Shown here piece after piece: positions 1 through 11,247 of a stretch of 64,000 bases of DNA. Within the stretch, counting starts at the first letter, position 1. Every line of letters starts with the position of its first letter. Both the position numbers and the translations under genes were made by a program. The DNA is from Dasypus novemcinctus (taxonomy: Eukaryota; Chordata; Mammalia; Cingulata; Dasypodidae): assembly GCF_030445035.2 (NCBI RefSeq), contig NC_080682.1:35508770-35572769 (forward strand), read 5' to 3'. The notes below the pieces were generated by a model. That model was not told the origin of the DNA. It saw only the letters and a list, made by a program, of their open reading frames with translations, and did no database searches.

Positions 1-1979
1 GCTGGGGTCTTTGCCCTTGGACCTGCCTGCTGTTGCCTTCTCCAGCCCTCTCCCCTCAGAGGCAGCATGGCAGTGGCAGAAAGCCCCTGGGCCTTACCCC
101 TCCCACCATGTCTACACTATTGCAGGTCCTCCAGGCAGGCAGAGCCAAGATGGATGTCATAGGAATTCCCTTCCCCAGGGGTGTTACAGGACAGTATACC
201 CTTGCATAATTAACCTCTACCCATGTTTTACCTTTCTACTTCTTGCTAATGTATTTCTCTTTACAGGTTTGTGTTAGAATGCTTCGAAATTTTTTAAAAA
301 CTGTGAAAATGGAAATACCTTTATTAGCAAGGAAGCTATTACCTTAGAGCCCCAGGCCTTTTAGCTAGAACAATTAATCTCTAATTACTTAACGGCCTTT
401 TGATGACTGGTTTAACTGGGAAACTATCAGACAGTAAATTCATGAAACTAAGGTGGCTTTATTTTTGCCCCTTTTCAAAGTAAGGAGCAATATTTGAAGA
501 AGCGCTATTCAGCTTGGCAGCTTCAGGTTGAAATCTATTCAGCCTGTACTCCCAAGTCCAGGCAGCCCCAAGAACACCTTGCAGCAGGATTTCCTGGGGT
601 GGCTGGAATCAGAGAGCAGCCAAATGTTTCCTAAAATTTAACTCAGGAACTTCTGTTTGGGTAACTGTGCAGTCAGTCTCAGAACTTGTAATGGTCAGGG
701 GTGCCAGGAACCACAACAATAAACTGACTGGCCCCCATTCCTTAAGCCCATCCATTCAGAGAGCAGCCAAATATCCTGAGAGACAGACATCTCAGGCACT
801 TTGATTTGGGGCCACTGCTCAGTCTCCCACCAATTGGCTTGGGCACATTGATCTGATCACCAGAGGAAGCATCAGATATCCCACAGGACCTAGGTAACCC
901 ACCCAGGGACACCTCTGGGCCATTTAGGCTTTGAAAATTGAAATTCTCAGGACACTGGACAGAGCATCAGGTCGAAATTATGTGGAATGGTGAAGATTAG
1001 TCAGACTAGGACTCTGGGATGCAAGATCAATTGCCTAAAAAGGTGCTTCTTCAATCTTCCTAGAATACTGGGCACAGTCTCTAGCATACCAGCAAATTCT
1101 TCATATAAGTCTCTTCTTAGGAATCAGGAAATTCTGCCATGGCCACAGTATAGCCAAGAGCAGCCTCTGTATGAAACCCTGAATTCCAGTTAAACCAGCA
1201 TAGGAAAAGAAAACAGATAGATCCAAGACCCAGAAACCTCATGTTGTGTCTCCTTAAGGAAATGAGGAAATAAACCTCAAACTTCTCAGTTTAAACTCAG
1301 TTGTGCCTGTAAAAAGTGTGAATAGTGATCAAGATAAAAAAAACTTCATGTGTCATCACTTAATATCAAAGAGTTCCTAGAAAAGCTAAAGTTATAAAAT
1401 TCTCTCTTCTCTTTTAATCTGTAATTAATTTTGTGTTCAACTTTGAAATCTATTTAACTTTGTCAGTTTCCTTGTGCCTAGGAAATCAGATTTGGGGATC
1501 ACCAACTACAAATTGGATAATGGTGAAAGATAACTTAAAAAATGAGTCTTTGAATGTCAATACTGTCTTGCTAGTGGATTTAATAAATAAATCACAAGTG
1601 AAATTTATTTAATTGCTTGAAAAGCAGAGGAACTTCACAAAATTGTTCCTGATAAATTTCTTGTGGCTTAGTTAATAAAGGTAACCAATTCACCTTAAAG
1701 TAAAAACTTACTAGATACAGTAATTCAGAGTTAAGATTATTTATAGATGCCTTTCTATTATAAAACAGCAGAAGGATAACAACTGAAATTATACTTGTGT
1801 GGATTTAGCCTAAACCTACTACTGTAAGTATAAGTTGTAACTAACCTTACCTTCATTTATGGTCACTTTGAGCCTAGCCTTACCCCTTGCCTTTGCTTAT
1901 GGTTATTTCATAACAGCTTCTGCCCCCGTGGCTCAAGGGGAAGCAAACTAAAGATCCCTGTCTCCTGTCCTACTGGTAT

Positions 1980-2444
1980 TGTTGTAGAATTTGAAAGAGG
2001 TTTAATTATTTGCATATAGAGAGGCCAGGACTCAGGAATGATTTTCAGAAGGAAAAATGGCTTATTGATGGCCAGCCGGACTCGGGAGCTTTCTGTTTCA
2101 ATCCCGAGCCTGGAACAAGAATTTTGAGCCCCTTTTATACAGAGAGGAAAGGCCAAATGGTCCTTTTGTTTCAGTTCTCAATAGGCTTGAATTAGCATAT
2201 ATATCTTCCACATTTTAGGTAAGCTTTTAGCATGGACCTTAGGTATTCTAGGTAAGCTTTTAGCATATTTGGTTTGCATTTCCCCTGAATACTTAAAGTT
2301 TATAGACCTTGCATTGTTAAACTGTTTCCTGGGACTGGAGTCCTTGCCATGGGACTGAAGCCTTTTATCATCCCACACCCAAGTCACAGATAGTTTAGGT
2401 TATCTCTGAAGAGACAAAGAGCCTCCCACCCATAGCCCACATCA
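1980..2444 (-). mobile_element. Solo LTR (class I-like ERV), antisense, nested in copy A
   Basis: A 465-bp block bounded by TG...CA and flanked by the 4-bp direct repeat GTAT (1976-1979 and 2445-2448). A homologous ERV segment at about 13785-13870 runs through this point without the block, so it is an insertion. Read on the minus strand it has a TATA-like TATAAAAGG (plus 2131-2139) and, further on, an AATAAG polyadenylation-like signal, in the order expected for U3-R-U5. A 4-bp duplication is typical of gammaretrovirus-like elements. No internal sequence is attached, so it is the product of LTR-LTR recombination. Confidence 0.8.
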
Positions 2445-3225
2445 GTATTAGTCACCCTACTTTCTCTCATAGCTCCAAGTGTGGACTAAATTCCTGCCTC
2501 GTGGAAATCTTTACCCTCAGGGTTGAACATCCACTCTTTCAGTCCAGTGGCTGCCAGAGTCCTGTTATCTCCAAGGACTGGGAAGTGAAGGAAGCCTCCT
2601 GCCTTTACTGTCCGGGTTCTTAAAAGTGGCAATTCATGAGAGAAACCAGTTTCCCTGAGGTTTCAATAGTCTTAGTGAATATACTTAGATTTAGTCTTGC
2701 TCATCTAAGGTCTGCCAAAGTCAAGGTAAAATATAAAGTTCTGAAGCAAAGGAAAGTTATATTAAAACATTGGGGCTATTTTGGTTATAAGTCATTAAGA
2801 AACAAAATTCTTGTGCAAATACGTATGGTCATAGAGCAAATTAGAGAAAAAAAGCCTTCAGGGAGATATTTCAAATGTTGTTTTACAATTGAAATTGTTT
2901 TGTAAAAGAATGAAAGTTTTAAGTAACTAAGTTGTGTTTCCATGTCAAACTAGTCATGTCAGCCTATTTGCTCAGTGTTTATCTTCATACATCAAGAAGG
3001 TAATGTCAAATTAGCAAATAATTCTTAATAGAACTCTATTCAAATTGTTAAAAATTAAATATGAAGCTATATATGTGATGAATATTCCTAAAGCTCAAAT
3101 TAGGCTAAGAAGGGCAGAAAGGTCATATAGAAATCTAAATATAACAATGATTGAGAAAGGGAAAAAGATTTTCCTAAGCTCTTTAAACTACCCAGACCCC
3201 AAGGCTTTCTCTTTGCAAGAGCTCT

Positions 3226-3244
3226 GGGGGGGGGGGGGGGGGGG
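3226..3244. repeat. Homopolymer run of 19 G
   Basis: Nineteen consecutive G in the decayed ERV internal region. The length is likely to be polymorphic and may be inaccurate in the assembly. No function is implied. Confidence 0.9.
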
Positions 3245-4639
3245 ATGTGTAACAGATTAAAACTCTTCTAAGCAGAAGGAATTAAGAATCAGTTTGTATT
3301 AAAAAAGGGTTAGCTCCCTGTAAAGAAATGAAAAAGAACATTCTTTGTATAAACTATAACAGTTTCAATTTATTTAGCTTGGGTGATTTCATTTTGGTTT
3401 ATAGAATACAAAGCAAATACATTAACATATGCATTAAATCTTTAAAATTATGAAAATTCTAAGTTCCTAGCTTATGAAATTAAGTTAAAGAAATGTAAAT
3501 CTGCCCTCTTTTAAATACATAAATTAAATTCCATCAGTGCTAATTGTAATCTAAGGTAAATTAACCAGTCCATGTGACTGTGATTAATTATAAAGAATTT
3601 GTAAGAAAGCATTTAAATGGCAAGTTCTAAGAAGCCACTATTAACTAGAAATGTAAATTGATGTTAATGGCAAAAAGTAATTTCATAGCAATGAAACCTG
3701 TCTGGAAGTCACCTCAATGTACATTTTCAAGTGGTGGTAATGAAAAGTTTCCTTGATTCCATTAGGAACCTTCAGTTTTCATTTTAAAATGAAAAAAAAA
3801 AAATGTAGTTTTTCCTCTACTGCTATAGTAAAATACCTGCTAACTAATGTCTTCATGGTAAAAGTGTTGAAGTAAAAAGGAAAGTAATAAAAAGTTCATT
3901 TGGTATGTTATACATTGCATTAAGTGCATAAAATCAAGAGATAAACTTCAACATTGTCATACTCTCTTGTGCATTCAAACCAGGCCTTCAATATATTACA
4001 GATTGCCTCTCCATTTAAGTTATTGGCTAGGTTGGTCAGTGACCCTTAAACAATAAAGGTATCTACTACATCTCTGGTTGTGCTCCTCAAGTTGATAGAG
4101 ACTACATTGCAGTTTCAAAATCCTGCAGCATCCAGTGATGGTTTGATACAGTCAAATATACAATGGTTATTGCCTCCAGACAGGCACTGTTTCATAATGC
4201 CAAAGAATGCTATGCACCAGGCTGGTGGAATATTGGAAGCTATTTTATAACCTTTCTCTAAGGTCAACAGTGCTTTGGCTTCCTCACTGTGTAAAAGACA
4301 TACCAAGTGGAGCAATGATCACCAGAGTACTGTGAGTAGAACTTAAACACAATTGTCATAAAGGCCTGTTCCCATGGAGAGATAACATGTAAGGTATTGC
4401 AAACCTGAAACTTAAATCTATTAGTTACAGCTCAAAGAGAAACTTACACATTGAGTAGTACATTAATTAGTATTAAGTACTGTACCTATATCCTATTCTA
4501 GATATATGTCTGATGATTATGGTGACTTTTGTATTTGATCATATGCAGAAGAACATTGAACATGCTAAAAGTCTTGGTAAACTTCATTTTCTGAGAATGA
4601 ACATGTCTGTGAGATAAAGGAATGCCCACCTTGCCTGAG

Positions 4640-5790
4640 AGCAGTGGGGACAAAAGCCCTTTTAATTGAGAAAGCCACCAAATTAACTTGGGGACAATCT
4701 CCCACAGTCTTCACCCCACAACTGGTGAAGGATGTGTTTGAGGCCTGAGGCCACCAGTAGCTTACAGGTAACTAATTAAATACCAAGCTCAATTACTAGA
4801 GACCAATGAGGTGCAGATAAAGATGTGTCAGACTCTCAACCCAGCCACCCTACTACTGGTAGAGGGCCCAAAGTCAGATTCTGAGGGCCCCCTTCTCCAT
4901 TTCTGCCTTGAGACTCTTAATCAAAACTACTCAAGCAGGCCAGAGTTAAAAGATGAGCCTCTTGTGACCCCAAACATTGAAAGGTTCACAGACAGAAGCA
5001 GTTTTATTAAGGAAGGAATTAAAAAGACAGGCTACACAGTGGTTTCTCAATTTGAAACCATAGAGGCCAAATCTTGTCCCTCTGGAACTTCCACCCAGAA
5101 GGCAGAGCTGATTGCCCTTACCTGAGGTTTAAAGCTAGCACCTGGGATATGGGCTAATAATTACACAGACTCTAAGTATACATTCCTTGTCCTTCATGCT
5201 CACTCTGCTGTATAGCAAACAAGGCTTGCTTAATAACAGTAGGTTACCTATTAAGCAGAGGTAAGGAATCCTAGATTTACTAAATGCCATACTATCACCT
5301 TAGGAAATATTAGTTATGCATTGTCCAGGGCATCAGAAGATAAACACTGCTATAGCAAAAAGAAGTGCTCAAACTGACACAGCTGCTAAAGGGGCAGCAC
5401 AAACCCAAGTTTCCCTCCTACCTCTTATTCCAGCACCTGTTCCAGTACTTGAAATTCCACAGTATACCCAGGATGAAACAACCAAGGCAGCTAGACTAGG
5501 ATTCAACTTGGAAGTTGATGGGTAGCTTGTTAAAGACACTTAAGTCTACCTGCCAGGAGCAATGAAGTGGAAATTCCTTCATGGACTTCACCAAGCCACT
5601 CATCTTGGGAAGGATGCCCTAACAAGCTTACCCAAATTGGTTTTCAAAAGACAAAACCTAGTGAAGAAAAAGAAATTACCAGGAGTTGCTCAATTAGAGC
5701 CAAAATGTAAGGAACTTTACTCTTTAGTTCTGATCACTCCCACAGCTATTAAAGTTAAAGGAATTTCCAGCTTGATGTTCTAATCCTGAT
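4640..5790 (+). pseudogene. pol: ERV pol remnant: RT connection, RNase H and start of integrase (class I-like)
   Basis: Three broken frames carry pol similarity in the expected order. 4640-4810 holds decayed RT-connection sequence. 4811-5125 begins with the LNPATLL stretch typical of gammaretrovirus-like pol and runs into RNase H (FTDRSSF, where the usual catalytic D-G is changed, and the QKAELIALT helix). RNase H continues in another frame at about 5316 (HCPGHQK). The integrase zinc-finger region appears at 5562-5783 (LHQATHLG). Stops and frameshifts separate the pieces, and the RT palm (YxDD) and integrase core (DDE) are not recognisable. Enzymatic activity can be excluded. The class I assignment rests on motif resemblance only. 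Confidence 0.75.
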
Positions 5791-6400
5791 TGAAGCCAGC
5801 TGCCCAAGAAATGCCAGCTCACCAGACGCACCTGATGGGATGTATGAATGCCAGTAATTGGGTGGTCTGAAATACGTCTTCAAGAGAAAAAGTTAAGTAG
5901 TGTCCATGTCAAAGTCAGCTGTTCCCTTGAATGATAGCCCAAATGCCTATTGCTAGGGAGAGGCAAAATCTGACATCCCTTTAAGAAACTACATCTGTTT
6001 TCATCCCTTTAACTTAACTAAAGGACAATGCTTCTTCCCTTTCTACTGAAGAAAGAATATTCTTTCCTATGAACTTTGGGAAAGTGCAGCTTCTGCAGGC
6101 ACCTAGGTTTTTCTACTTCTGTGGTCCAGTGTCCTCTTAGTGGGATCATATATTTTCAAAATTCTAAACAAGTGTATTTCCTCCAGAATCAACATATTGT
6201 TAGCCATATGAGAACTTCATCCAGTTTCATCCAGGATGCCAGATCCATCTTCCTCCAACTGAGATAGAATAGCTGGAGGGTTTTACACCTTGTCAGGTAG
6301 GGCCTATTGCTCCTAACCAGCAGGAAATAGCTACAGGAGAATGATCATCTCCCTTCAGCATCCCTTTTAGATTAAAGCTGTAAACTCTCTGAGGGAGGAA

Positions 6401-7018
6401 TGAAGCAGGTTAATGAGGTAGGGGAACTAATAGATGGATCTGGAACCTGGCAAAAATTCCACGTGGACATCAATAAGCCCAAGATGGCTAATGAAAGACC
6501 CTCCCCAATATTCTGCCACTCAGAAGACTTCCAGCAGAATCCAGGAGAAGCCTCACATATTCCCCAAGAACATTATCATTGGATCCTCCTGGGAGATTGA
6601 TGGGTGAGATGAGCAATCAAAATGGTAAACAATTGGAACTCCTCCCCTGCAATTATCAAACAATTGGAACTCCTCCCCTGCAATTATCAAAGGGATAATT
6701 AACAGTTCAAAAAGTGGTGCCAGGCCCGAGTTCTCTCTTGCCTCTGCACCCAGGCATCAGTTGCCTTGTCTCCAGCTTGGATAACCACACAAGTAAAACC
6801 TGGACATCTATAACCTGTAGTGGGAAATTGTAGCCTGCAAATCAGCCCTCTTTATCACTTTTCAGCCCCTTCCTCTCTACCTGGGACCCCTGCTCTGTTA
6901 TTTTCTCCCATTTTTCTTCCCTCTCTACCTGCGTATATTACTGGCCTAATTCATCTGACATGCTCTTGAAATTCATTTCTGCAATATAAGTCAAGGACGT
7001 AAATAAAATCTGGTAACG
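6401..7018 (+). mobile_element. 3' LTR of provirus copy A (LTR family beginning TGAAGCAGG)
   Basis: This aligns over its full length with the 5' LTR of copy B (22716-23336), with the antisense LTR at 10640-11247 and with the truncated copy at 13524-13742. It begins TGAAGCAGG right after a purine tract and ends near AAATCTGGTAAC. An AATAAA lies close to the 3' end (about 7002). The U3 carries an exact 31-bp tandem duplication (6630-6691) absent from the other copies. The DNA that follows is not a recognisable primer-binding site, which fits a 3' LTR. Confidence 0.8.
6630..6691 (+). repeat. 31-bp tandem duplication in LTR U3
   Basis: Two exact adjacent 31-bp units (6630-6660 and 6661-6691), each starting CAATTGGAACTCC. 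The LTRs at 22716, 10640 and 13524 have one unit. Direct duplications of this size in U3 resemble enhancer duplications known in gammaretroviral LTRs. Confidence 0.9.
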
Positions 7019-7770
7019 CTATCCCTACAAATATTCCAACTGAGTTGCCACCACCATGTCCCAATAATCTCACTCCCTCCTGCATGTAAGAATGTCTTAA
7101 AGAAGCAGTAAAAAAAAAGGAGAAATTAGTGCTTCTCTAGCAGTAGTAGTTGTAGGACAATAAGGTTTTGAGCCCATATCTTATGAGATATATTGGGAGC
7201 TCCGTCACAGCATCCATGAGAATAAACCATATAGTAATTTCACCATAGATATCTTGGGCTATATAGCCATTGGGTATCAGATGTTCCCATGGGATTGGAA
7301 ACAGTTTGTAAAATCTTTTGTTACCATTACTCAATATGTGGTATGTATGACTGAATTTCAAGACAGAAGCATGCAATATATGGTATGTATGACTGAATTT
7401 CAAGACAGAAGCATGCAACCGGCAATGCAAAACCTCCAAAATCAAGTCCTTATTGGGTTAGAACAGTTAACGGAGACTGGGGTTTATACCATCCTGCAAG
7501 CTCAAGTGGTAATTCAAGACCCTAGCATATATGAGAAAGGCAAAATAGCTGTTCAAAGTGCTTGGACAAAAATGCTGGACTCTCAGAGAGCTCAGAGCTC
7601 TTTTGCCTCCATTCAACAGAAGACTAATGAGCCAACCATGCTTGTAAGAAAACTATCTGTTAAAAAACTAAGATAAGAAAAACATTCTGGCATAATTGCA
7701 AATGCCCTGCTGCCTATATGATAATGTGGCAGTGGTTTAGTGGGGGCTGATAAAATTAAACCATTGTAAG
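7019..7770 (+). pseudogene. gag: ERV gag-like (capsid) remnant
   Basis: An open frame of 140 codons (7254-7676) has a C-terminal half resembling a retroviral capsid: an AWTKM segment followed by a helix, then SSFASIQQ and a NEP stretch, like the major-homology-region neighbourhood of betaretrovirus-like Gag. Upstream sequence from about 7080 seems to belong to the same gene but is frameshifted. After 7676 the frame is lost where nucleocapsid would be expected. A 42-bp in-frame tandem duplication (7334-7417) interrupts the frame without breaking it. The similarity is weak and judged by eye; a class II (betaretrovirus-like) origin is my inference. Confidence 0.5.
7334..7417 (+). repeat. 42-bp tandem duplication (two units)
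   Basis: Units 7334-7375 and 7376-7417 differ at a single base near their start (ATATGTGG versus ATATATGG). The length is a multiple of three, so 14 residues are duplicated in frame inside the gag-like remnant. The near identity shows that the duplication is recent compared with the surrounding decay. Confidence 0.92.
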
Positions 7771-8079
7771 AACAGGAAAACTTGGCAACGTTGGTGTTCT
7801 CTTTTGTTTCCATATGGATTCTAATTGGGCCTGTATGGCCAAATCGATCAAATTAATTCAGAAGTTTTATAAAAGTGTTAAAATTGAACTTTCAGTTTTG
7901 AATGACTAGCTTACTCCTGATATTTGAGCTTCAATATAGTCTTAAAGAATAGTCATCCAAAAAATACATGTTAAATGTCTCTCTAAACTGCTAAATAAAT
8001 GCATAAATAAATTTATGCTGCTCAAGTAATCCTAACCAGCTGCTGATTACTAATAAAGGTGTTTCCAAGAACAAGCTTG

Positions 8080-8547
8080 TGGGAAGTGGACTTGGCGCAA
8101 TGGATAGGACGTCCACCTACCACATGAGATGTCCATGGTTCAAACCCTGGGCCTCCTTGACCCATGTGGAGCTGGCCCATGCACAGTGCTGATGTGTGCA
8201 AGGAGTGCCATGCCATGCAGGGGTGTCCCCCATGCAGGGATGTCCCCTGTGTAGGGGAGCCCCATGTGCAAGGAGTGTGCCACATAAGGAGAGCTACCCA
8301 GTGCAAAAGAAAGTGCAGCCTGCCCAAGAATGACACCACACATATGGAGAGCTAACACAAGAAGACAAGGCAACACAGAAAAACACAGATTCCTGGTGCC
8401 ACTGATAAGGATTGAAGCAGTCACAGATGAATAAACACTGATAAGGACTGACGCAGTCACAGATGAATACACAGTGAATTGACACAGACAACTGGGGGGG
8501 GAGGGGAGAGAAATAAATAAATAAAAAAATAAAAATCTTTAAAAAAA
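8080..8547 (+). mobile_element. DAS-SINE (tRNA-derived), full length
   Basis: Flanked by the perfect 13-bp duplication AAGAACAAGCTTG (8067-8079 and 8548-8560). The head has RNA polymerase III internal promoter boxes: an A-box-like TGGCGCAATGG (8093-8103) and a B box GGTTCAAACCC (8137-8147). The body holds the CATGCAGGG/CATGTGCAAGG repeats typical of the family, then the CAGATGAATA-type module in two copies (about 8412-8470), and ends in an A-rich tail with (AAATA)n. The family is described from armadillo, and its presence is the best clue to the host. Confidence 0.9.
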
Positions 8548-8560
8548 AAGAACAAGCTTG

Positions 8561-8927
8561 AATATTACAGCCTACAAGGATTCCAAAAGAAATCTAAGAG
8601 CAGTAAAATAAAGTGTGAAATGATGGAAGGCTTGAAGATAGCTGTACCAAAAGAGTTAGAATTATGGATCAAATTGTAAACTTTATGTTTCTGTTGGTGT
8701 GTTGTAATTATTTTTGGGTTTGTTTGTTCAATGTCAGTGCATATTTTGATAGTGTAAATTAATAAATAAAAATTCTTAAAAGAGCTCTATTCAAATGGCC
8801 AAAAATTTAAATAAGCACTGATATTAATACATATGCATGAATGCTAATAAAATCTTTAAACTGGTGAAAATTGTAAGCCTTAACTAATGAAATTACTACA
8901 AATCTCTTCATAAAAATTCTTGTCTAA
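8561..8927 (+). mobile_element. AT-rich ERV internal fragment
   Basis: AT-rich, without frames. It resembles copy A around 3020-3480 (for example GAGCTCTATTCAAA at about 8782 and TAATAAAATCTTTAAA at about 8845), so it belongs to the same or a related ERV. It continues after the retroposon at 10352. Confidence 0.5.
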
Positions 8928-10351
8928 CAAGGACCAGGAAGGAATGAAGGTCCAACAGTGAGCCTCTGATACTAATGACTATGCTTGTTAGCCTGTACAC
9001 TTGAAATAAGAAAAAGGCCTAGAGCAGCAGTGTGCCTAAGAGTTCCCTCCTGAGAGCCTCCCTGTTACTCAAGTGTGGCCAGTCTCGAGGCCAAACTCAG
9101 CATGTAAATGCACTGCCTTCCCCCCAGCATGGGACATGACTCCCGGGGATGAGCCTCCCTGGTGCCAAGGAATCACTACTAAGTACCAGCTCATGACGTA
9201 ACTAGAAAATAACCTTGAATAAAAGGTTCAACTCAGACCAGCAGAATATCCCTGTCTACATATAATAACAGGAGTTAAAAATGCTTTTTGACCTAAATCA
9301 AGGGGGAAATGGAAAGGACAAATGAGTTTATATGGCTATGAGTCTCTAAGAAAGAGTCTGGAGGTTATCAGAGGGATTGCCCTTATGCACACCTGAGCAG
9401 AGTCTCAGAGACAGATAAAATAAATACAAGCCCAGGTATTGATTCTTCTGAGGGCTAAAGAGACTCACAGGTTTTATGGTTATGTCAGATGGAGTTCACT
9501 GCCATGTCAGTTGGCCCTTCTTTGGAGTTGGTTTTTCTGCGTGATGGAGCTGGACTCAGATGTGATCTCTTTTTACAAGCCTTTCCTGTTACTTTGCCAG
9601 AATTGTAGTTGGTGTTTAAGATTTATCTAGGGGATCTGAATCTCTGGTCTGACCATATGATAGCCAGGTCCTGAGCCTCACCAGACTTCAGCTCCTACAC
9701 TCTGGTTTATTGGACTTACCCCACTTAGCTAATATGGAGTTGAAGAATGTCAACCACCACCCCATGGAGCTAAGAGTGCCTACAACTGAAAGCAGGAGGA
9801 TTGCATCCAGTATCCATGTGGAATCTAAGCCCCTTCTTGACATAGATATGGAATGGACACAACCAATCCAAGGTCCACAGGATGGAGGAATACAGTAAGG
9901 ATTAGAGTGGACTTACTGATATTCTATTCATGAACTATTGGGGTTAGTAATCGAAGAAAATGTAGCATTGGTGTGGAAAAAGTGGCCATGGTGGCTGCTG
10001 TGTGTGGGGAATGGGAGGAAGAGATGAAATGTGGAGGCATTTTTGGGACTTGGAGCTGTCCTGGGTGGTGCTGCAGGGACAATTTCTGTACATTGTAGAT
10101 TCTCCCATGGCCCACTGGATGGAACGTGGGAATGCGTGGGCTATGAAGTGGCCCATTGACCATGAGGTGCAGTGATGCCCAGAGATGTATTCACCAAATG
10201 CAATGGATGTGTCATGATGATGGGGGAGAGTGTTGCTGTGGGGGGGGTGGTGGGGTGGGGGGCGAGGGAGGTGAATGGGGACCTCATAATTTTTGAATGT
10301 AATATTTTTTAAAAATGAATTAAAAATAATAATAAAAGTGATGCAGTGGGG
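8928..10351 (+). mobile_element. ORF-less retroposon with A-rich 3' end (unclassified family), copy 1
   Basis: About 1.4 kb between a 16-17-bp target-site duplication: AAAAATTCTTGTCTAA (8912-8927) and AAAAAAATCTTGCCTAA (10352-10368), two differences plus an A-run length change. The 3' end is AT/A-rich (AAAATGAATTAAAAATAATAAT at 10312-10333), preceded by a G-rich stretch (10240-10285). The A-rich end and long duplication indicate L1-type target-primed insertion. Only short chance frames are present. Related sequence occurs at 40713-41996, 46569-47260 and 63000-64000. No LTR ends or tRNA-like head are seen. It might be a 3' UTR-derived or non-autonomous LINE derivative; I cannot name the family. 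Confidence 0.75.
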
Positions 10352-10639
10352 AAAAAAATCTTGCCTAATTTGAAATGAATAGTTTATTTTTCTTCACAAA
10401 ATAAAGTGAAGGATATGAAACTTAAGTGAATATTAAAAAAGGTAAAAATTTTGTAGGAATACTCACTGAAATTTGATGTTTGTTCAAAAAAGGTGTGTTC
10501 TAAAATAAGATGCTAGTTTTCATAAAATCAAAATGGAAATTGCGGGACAAAACTTTAATGCATATAGCAAGTTGTACAAAGTTGTGTGGTAGCATTAAGT
10601 AAGAGAAAGTATTCTGTGAAAGTATAAAATTTGTCTTAA
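10352..10639 (+). mobile_element. AT-rich ERV internal fragment (continues from 8927)
   Basis: It contains AATAAAGTGAAGGATATG and GGTAAAAATTTTGTAGGAA stretches that recur at 43830-44060 (sense) and, as the reverse complement, near 31990-32090. It is a shared ERV internal region with no readable frame. Confidence 0.5.
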
Positions 10640-11247
10640 TGTTACTGCATTTTGTTTACATTCTTGACTATGATGCAGAAATGAATTTCAAGAGTACATC
10701 AGGTAAGTTAGGCCAGTAATTTATTCAGGTAGAGAGGGATGAGAAATGGGAGAAAATAACAGAGCAGGGGTCCCAGGTAGAAAGGAAGGGGTTGAAAAAT
10801 GATAAAGGTGGCTGATTTACAGGTTACAATTTTCCATTATCAATTATAAATCCCCAGGTTTACTTGTATGGCCATATGGCAGAGGAAAAATGGTGAGAGC
10901 GATGCACAGAGGGCAGGAACAGGAGTCCACAGGTGAGAGAGCGCTCAGGCCTTGCCTCTGCTTTTTGAATTGTCAATTATTCCACTCCTTTTACAATGGT
11001 AGGGGAGGAGTTTCACCTGTTTACCATTTTGATTGATTATCTCTCCCATTAATATCCCATGAGGGCCCAATGATAAAGTCCTTAGGGAGTATCCAGGGCT
11101 TCTCCTAGGTTCTGTAGGAAGTCTTCTGAGTGTCAGAATCTTGGGGAGGGTCTTCCAGCAGCCATCTTGGGGCTATTGATGTCCACGTGGACTTCTTGCC
11201 AGGTTCCAGATCTGTCTATTGATTCCCTCTCTTACTAGCCTGCTTCA
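10640..11247 (-). mobile_element. LTR of the TGAAGCAGG family, antisense
   Basis: The reverse complement aligns with the LTRs at 6401 and 22716 from TGAAGCAGGC (right end, 11247) to the GTAACA end (left end, 10640). It has a single copy of the unit duplicated at 6630. The flanks (TTAA on the left, TTGG on the right) do not form a convincing duplication, so it may be a rearranged LTR rather than a simple solo insertion. It interrupts the ERV internal DNA that runs from 10352 to beyond 11248. Confidence 0.8.

Larger units (their letters stand above)
1..6400 (+). mobile_element. Decayed provirus copy A, internal region (5' end outside window)
   Basis: Internal region of an endogenous retrovirus ending in the 3' LTR at 6401. 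Positions 1-4560 align by eye, in the same order, with 23490-26676 of copy B, which sits directly behind a 5' LTR; copy A therefore lacks only its leader and 5' LTR, which lie before the window. No gag or protease frame can be recognised in 1-4600, which is AT-rich and full of stops. Readable pol begins near 4640. The copy is interrupted by a solo LTR at 1980-2444. The segment 2445-2880 has a further copy at 13808-14225. The final stretch 6030-6400 precedes the LTR and ends in a purine-rich tract (GAGGGAGGAA) likely to be the polypurine tract. No env frame is visible between pol and the LTR. Confidence 0.75.

Noticed and set aside
6076..6267. env gene fragment before the 3' LTR of copy A
   Set aside because: The frame has no recognisable surface or transmembrane Env motif, and the same stretch follows integrase directly at 13176, so env identity is not supported.
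8090..8160. tRNA gene
   Set aside because: It has A and B boxes, but it is the head of a SINE with target-site duplications and does not fold into a complete tRNA. The same applies to the heads at 19840, 38638 and 47271.
8022..8491. Overlapping frames of 60-110 codons on both strands
   Set aside because: They lie inside the DAS-SINE (8080-8547); the repeated CATGG units make chance frames without stops. The same holds for 26046-26508, 32469-32723 and 36531-36969.
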